Positions 60,264-64,000 of a stretch of 64,000 nt of DNA are shown here, one piece after another. Made by a program: the position numbers and the translations under genes. The notes under the pieces were generated by a model. The model was given only the letters and a program-made list of their open reading frames with translations. It had not been told where the DNA came from and did no database searches. Within the stretch, counting starts at the first letter, position 1. The number at the start of each line of letters is the position of its first letter. The DNA is from Archilochus colubris (Eukaryota; Chordata; Aves; Apodiformes; Trochilidae), in assembly GCA_023079485.1 (NCBI GenBank), contig CM041083.1:156568552-156632551 (forward strand), in the 5' to 3' direction.

Positions 60264-61437
60264 CTTTATCAGGCAGAGTGACCCACTAAGAGGATGTGGG
60301 AAAGGCTGTAGGTGTTGTCTACCTAGACTTCCGTACAGCCTGTGACACCTTTTCCTGGCATTCTCCTGGAGAAACTGGCTGCTGGCAGCTTGGACAGGTG
60401 TATGCTTCCCTGGCAACTAAACTGGTGGGATGGCCAGGTCTAGAGGGTAGTGGTGGATGGAATTGAATACATTTGGTGGTCAGTCACAAGTGGTGTTCCC
60501 TGGGGCTCAGTATTGGGGCCAGTTCTCTTTAAGGTCTTTTTCAGTGATCTGGATGAGGAGAGCAAGTGCACCCTTAGTAATTGCAGATGACAAGAAGTTG
60601 TGTACAAGTGTTGATCTGCCTGAGAGTAGGAAGGCTCAGCAGAGGGCTCTGGCCAGGCTGGATTGATGTGCTGAGGCCAACTCTATGAGATTCAACAAGG
60701 CCAAGTATCTTCTTCCACTTAGGTCACAAAAACCCTCGCAACATTACAGACTTGGAGAAGAGTGTCTCAAAAGCTGCCAAGAGGAAAAGAACCTGGTTGA
60801 CAGCCGAATGTGATCCAGCAGTGTGCCCAGCTGGCCAAGAAGGCCCACAACAACCTGGCTTGTATCAGAAATAATGTGGCCAGCAGGACAAGGGAAGTGA
60901 TTGTCCCCCTGTGCTCGACACTGATGGGGCTGTGCCTTGGGTCCTGGGTTCAGCTAAAGCTTACTTTACCCAGTCGCTTACTGTAATAAGGACATTGAGG
61001 TGCTGGAGTGTGTCCAGAGAAGGGTAACAAAGCTGGTTTGGAGAACAAGTTTTATGAGGAGTGTTTGAGAAAGTGGGGCTTGTTTAGTCTGCAGAAAAGG
61101 AGAGTGAGGGGAGGGCTTCTTGCTCTCTACAACTATATGAAGGGAGGCTGTAGCAAGATGGGTGTTGCTCTCTTCTCCCTAGTAACAAGTGATAGGATGA
61201 GAAGAAATGGTATCAAGCTGTAGCAGGAGAGGTTTAGATTAAGTATTAAGAAAAAATTCTTCACTGAAACGGTTGTCAGGCACTGGAACAGACTGTCCAG
61301 AGGATCAGTGGAATCACCATTCCTGGAGGTATTTAAAAGATGTGGACATGGTTTAGTGGTAGACTTGGCAGTTCTAGGTTAACAGTTGGATTCCATCTTT
61401 GAGATCTTTTCCAACCTAAATGATTCTATGATTCTAA
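60264..61437 (+). pseudogene. Decayed CR1 LINE: end of reverse-transcriptase ORF2 plus 3' UTR
   Basis: The sequence follows CR1 ORF2 from the region encoding VVYLDF (GTTGTCTACCTAGACTTCC, about 60,317) to the C-terminus and the CR1 3' tail (ATGATTCTATGATTCT, near 61,420). The polymerase Ala-Asp-Asp triplet is preserved at 60,583-60,591 (GCAGATGAC). A fragment in frame at 61,068-61,223 reads like the conserved CR1 end ([14 protein letters not shown]..., [10 protein letters not shown]). Frameshifts and stops interrupt the frame, so no working protein is made. It is the longest mobile element in the window and is 5'-truncated. Confidence 0.93.
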
Positions 61438-63014
61438 TAGTAAAAAGATGCAGTCCTTGTCAATCATAGCTGCATAAGGCAGCAGATGAGGTAAAAAAAT
61501 ATCCATCAAGGAGTATGCTTTGTGGAGGATACTAATGCAAAATGATACATAGTCATTCAAGTTGTTTGGAGACCTTCCCATAGATGACAGAAAAAGCAAA
61601 ATGCTTTTCAAAAATGCTGAAGACTCTAACTGCCCACCAACCATATCCCAAAATCTCACCAGCTTCCCCCAGCTATCTGTGCAGGGAAGTTATTGTCAGA
61701 CCTGCCAAATGCCAGGCTTGCAAGTAGAGTTCTACTGCTATGTGTCAGGAAACTCCCTGCAAGGGCTGACAAGGTTGCTCTTGTGTTCCTGAGACACATT
61801 GTTTTTCTTTACAAGAAGTGGGCCAGAGAAAGACTACAGTGCTGTTCATCAGCCACTGCATATGAAGTACAATGTAAAAGCAGTCTTGTCTCTCCACAGG
61901 CCCTTCCACTGGGGTATCCAACACCTTTGACGCCCTTCAAGGGGTGCTCATCCTTGGCCTTCCCACAGTACATCAGATGGAGCCTCACACATTAAGGAAA
62001 AGAAGCCAATAAATGCTGTCACTGAAAAAAAAAAACAAAAACGGAAAGTCAGATGGAAAGTATGACAATCTATGGTTGCTTGAATTTAGAGTCAATGTTA
62101 GTAACAGAGAAAATGCTTCTCTGAATCAGTTATCTGTATTTTTTATTACTGCATACTGCGTTCAATAAATCTTTCTATTAATGAAAGCTGTAAAGCACTT
62201 CCAGATGGGCAGCCTTCTGAACATAAGAATGGGCTGAACTTCACAGCTTTGCAGAGGAATTCAGGTTCATCTCTTGCAGAAGATACAGGGCTTTTTCCCT
62301 AAACTTGTCCCAGCAACATGCTGGCACAAAAAAGTACAATACAAAATGTAAATATCAGCCCCTGGATGGACAAATTTACATATAATTACAGATGTGGCTT
62401 GGAAGGGAGGAGGTAATCAGGTGCTCAACAGTATGATTAAAAGAGCTAATCCTTTGCTAAAGTGATGTAAGCCATTTTTGTAACCTCACTTGTGTTATAA
62501 CAAAAACACAACACAGCATTGTTAAATATCTTAATTCTTTGTATAAAAAAGCTTATATATATAAGTAAAGTATAAAAAGTATCTTAAAGTATAAATGAGC
62601 TTAGAGTTTGGAGGAATGTTGCACAATTATCAAATGAAAGAAAAATAAAAGAATTGTACCTCAACTTAATTTTCTCTAAGTTAATTTTGGAATACACCAT
62701 TTTATATGTAGTAGGAGATTCACTGCAGGCCTGCTTCTTTTCTTACTTTCTAGACAAATATTTTTAAAGCAGAGTTGTAATCACAATGAACTCAAAGGAA
62801 CAGACACATAATATTAAGGTCATAAATTAATTATACTGAGACCCAGATATGAAAATAGACACCTTGAAGAAATAACTCTCAGGATTTAAATAAATGAGCC
62901 CAGTTCAGAGCCATAAACATTGCTGGTAAACTTGACAAGGTGGTATTCACAAGCCGCAGGTGTCTGTATGTGATGCAGTCACCTGGATTCTCTTTATAAC
63001 CAATAGAGAAAAAA
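61438..63014. other. Non-coding intergenic DNA
   Basis: No gene was recognised. Short A-runs at 62,026-62,040 and a TATATATA patch near 62,553 are present. Frames up to 100 codons lack recognisable motifs. Confidence 0.6.
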
Positions 63015-63090
63015 AGGAGACATTGAGGATAGGAGTCATTTGACCTATTGTCCTGGTTTGGGCAAATGACTCCTATCCTCAATGTCTCCT
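63015..63090. repeat. Perfect 28-bp inverted repeat (hairpin)
   Basis: Arms at 63,015-63,042 and 63,063-63,090 are exact reverse complements around a 20-base loop. The 10-mer TCCTGGTTTG appears in the loop (63,051-63,060) and again overlapping the right arm's end (63,087-63,096). This pattern fits a replication template switch copying the left arm in reverse. A young hairpin or an assembly fold-back are alternatives. Confidence 0.95.
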
Positions 63091-64000
63091 GGTTTGATTG
63101 TCTATTTTAGGATGAGATGAATCATACTCTAGAAGTGCTTATTTAATTTTATTGAACATAAATGAGAGCAGAAATTGACTATTTCAGATATAAATACAGC
63201 TATGCTGTGATGGTGATTAAGGTACTGATGTCTATATTGGGTCAAATGAATACCAACCACATTGACATTAAAAATGTTCATTTAGTGGAAAGTCTTACAT
63301 CCTATGCAAAAGATACTTGAAAAAAAAAGAAAAAAGTGATGCTAAAATCTTACCAAGTGCCTGTTAGGGTTTGCATGCAGAGAAATTGGTTGGACTGCTA
63401 ATGTACTTGAGATACTGGAAGCAAGTCTGATGGCATCTTCTTCCGTCAGTGAGAACCAATATTTTCCTTCAACAGAGTTATGAACGTATGTGAATGTGTG
63501 ATTTAATTGTTTAGAGAGGTAAAAGGGTTGCATCGGATGCTATTTTGGTATTTTTTTAAGGGGGAGAATGCAGAAAAAGAAGCTCTTCTAACTTCAGTGA
63601 TGCAGTCTGAGGTCAAAACAGAAATTATCTGTTGAATGCAAGGAATTCTATGCCTTACACTTGTATTGAAGTAAGCAGAAGATGTCCTACATGCATGTGG
63701 TATGTGAGTTGTCTTTATATATATATCATATACACACACATCTATATATGTGCATAATACAAATATAAAAATGAAATAAGCTATAAAAATCAAACAGGAT
63801 GTGAAGAGTTCTAGTTGCAGTTTCTTTCTTGAGAACTTCTGTTTTGAGAAGCAAGTTGATACTTTACACAAGCAACATTACTATTTTAAGAGCATTTGTG
63901 TGTGGTGATATGTGTATGCATAATTATGAAAAAAAAAACAATTTGTATTATCTGCTGTGTAAAATAAACAAAACATTATGTCCCACATGGCTGGTGGTCA
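63091..64000. other. Non-coding intergenic DNA to window end
   Basis: No gene was recognised. A TA/CA microsatellite lies at 63,716-63,755. The 122-codon minus-strand frame at 63,503-63,871 crosses it and is not credible. Confidence 0.6.
63716..63755. repeat. (TA)n/(CA)n microsatellite
   Basis: TTATATATATATATCATATACACACACA followed by CTATATATGTG. Alternating purine-pyrimidine sequence, likely polymorphic. Confidence 0.9.

Noticed and set aside
59431..63060. Idea that the CCTGGTTTGGGC words at about 59.44 kb and 63.05 kb are the two ends of one element
   Set aside because: The words point away from each other and enclose a separate CR1 insertion; nothing between them supports a single element.

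Overview
This is a bird genomic window holding one protein-coding gene in a gene-poor neighbourhood. The avian origin is read from CR1 LINE fragments (four clear copies, three of them ending in the characteristic short-period ATTCTATG-type tail or its complement), the absence of recognisable mammalian Alu or L1 sequence, and an uninterrupted SPRY2 coding sequence that differs only moderately from the human protein as I remember it. The species cannot be fixed from the sequence.

The only convincing gene is SPRY2 (Sprouty homologue 2) on the + strand. A CpG-rich promoter region lies at about 15.77-17.96 kb. An untranslated first exon probably runs from about 16.58 kb to 17,413. An intron of about 4.1 kb follows (17,414-21,526). 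Exon 2 carries the complete 313-codon open reading frame (21,578-22,519) and a 3' UTR of about 0.8 kb ending near an ATTAAA signal at 23,324. Sprouty-2 is an inducible feedback antagonist of receptor tyrosine kinase/FGF-RAS-ERK signalling. The transcript carries several readable control elements: upstream open reading frames (one overlaps the SPRY2 start), seed matches for miR-21, miR-27 and miR-23, a Pumilio-type element and AU-rich pentamers.

Layout: 1-8.3 kb, AT-rich non-coding DNA with ancient repeats and a CTCF-like motif. 8.59-9.26 kb, an orphan CpG island with an AT-rich flank rich in SOX/TCF/ETS-like words. 9.26-14.4 kb, non-coding with a MIR-like SINE. 14.42-15.1 kb, a second orphan CpG island and a CR1 3' end. 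15.1-23.35 kb, SPRY2. 23.35-60.2 kb, a long gene-free stretch with CR1 copies near 28.8 and 50.1 kb, an older CR1-like copy near 39 kb, degenerate palindromic repeats, short tandem repeats, a GC-rich island near 49.3-49.9 kb and possible conserved non-coding elements. 60.26-61.44 kb, a decayed CR1 LINE with the end of its reverse-transcriptase ORF. 61.44-64.0 kb, non-coding with a perfect 28-bp-arm hairpin near 63.05 kb.

This agrees with what is known of vertebrate SPRY2, which sits beside gene deserts thought to hold distal enhancers. I did not find a second protein-coding gene, an RNA gene I could defend, or an obviously new multi-gene system. The most unusual local structures are the 63.05 kb hairpin, which looks like a template-switch mutation, and the two CpG islands upstream of SPRY2 that have no visible gene of their own.
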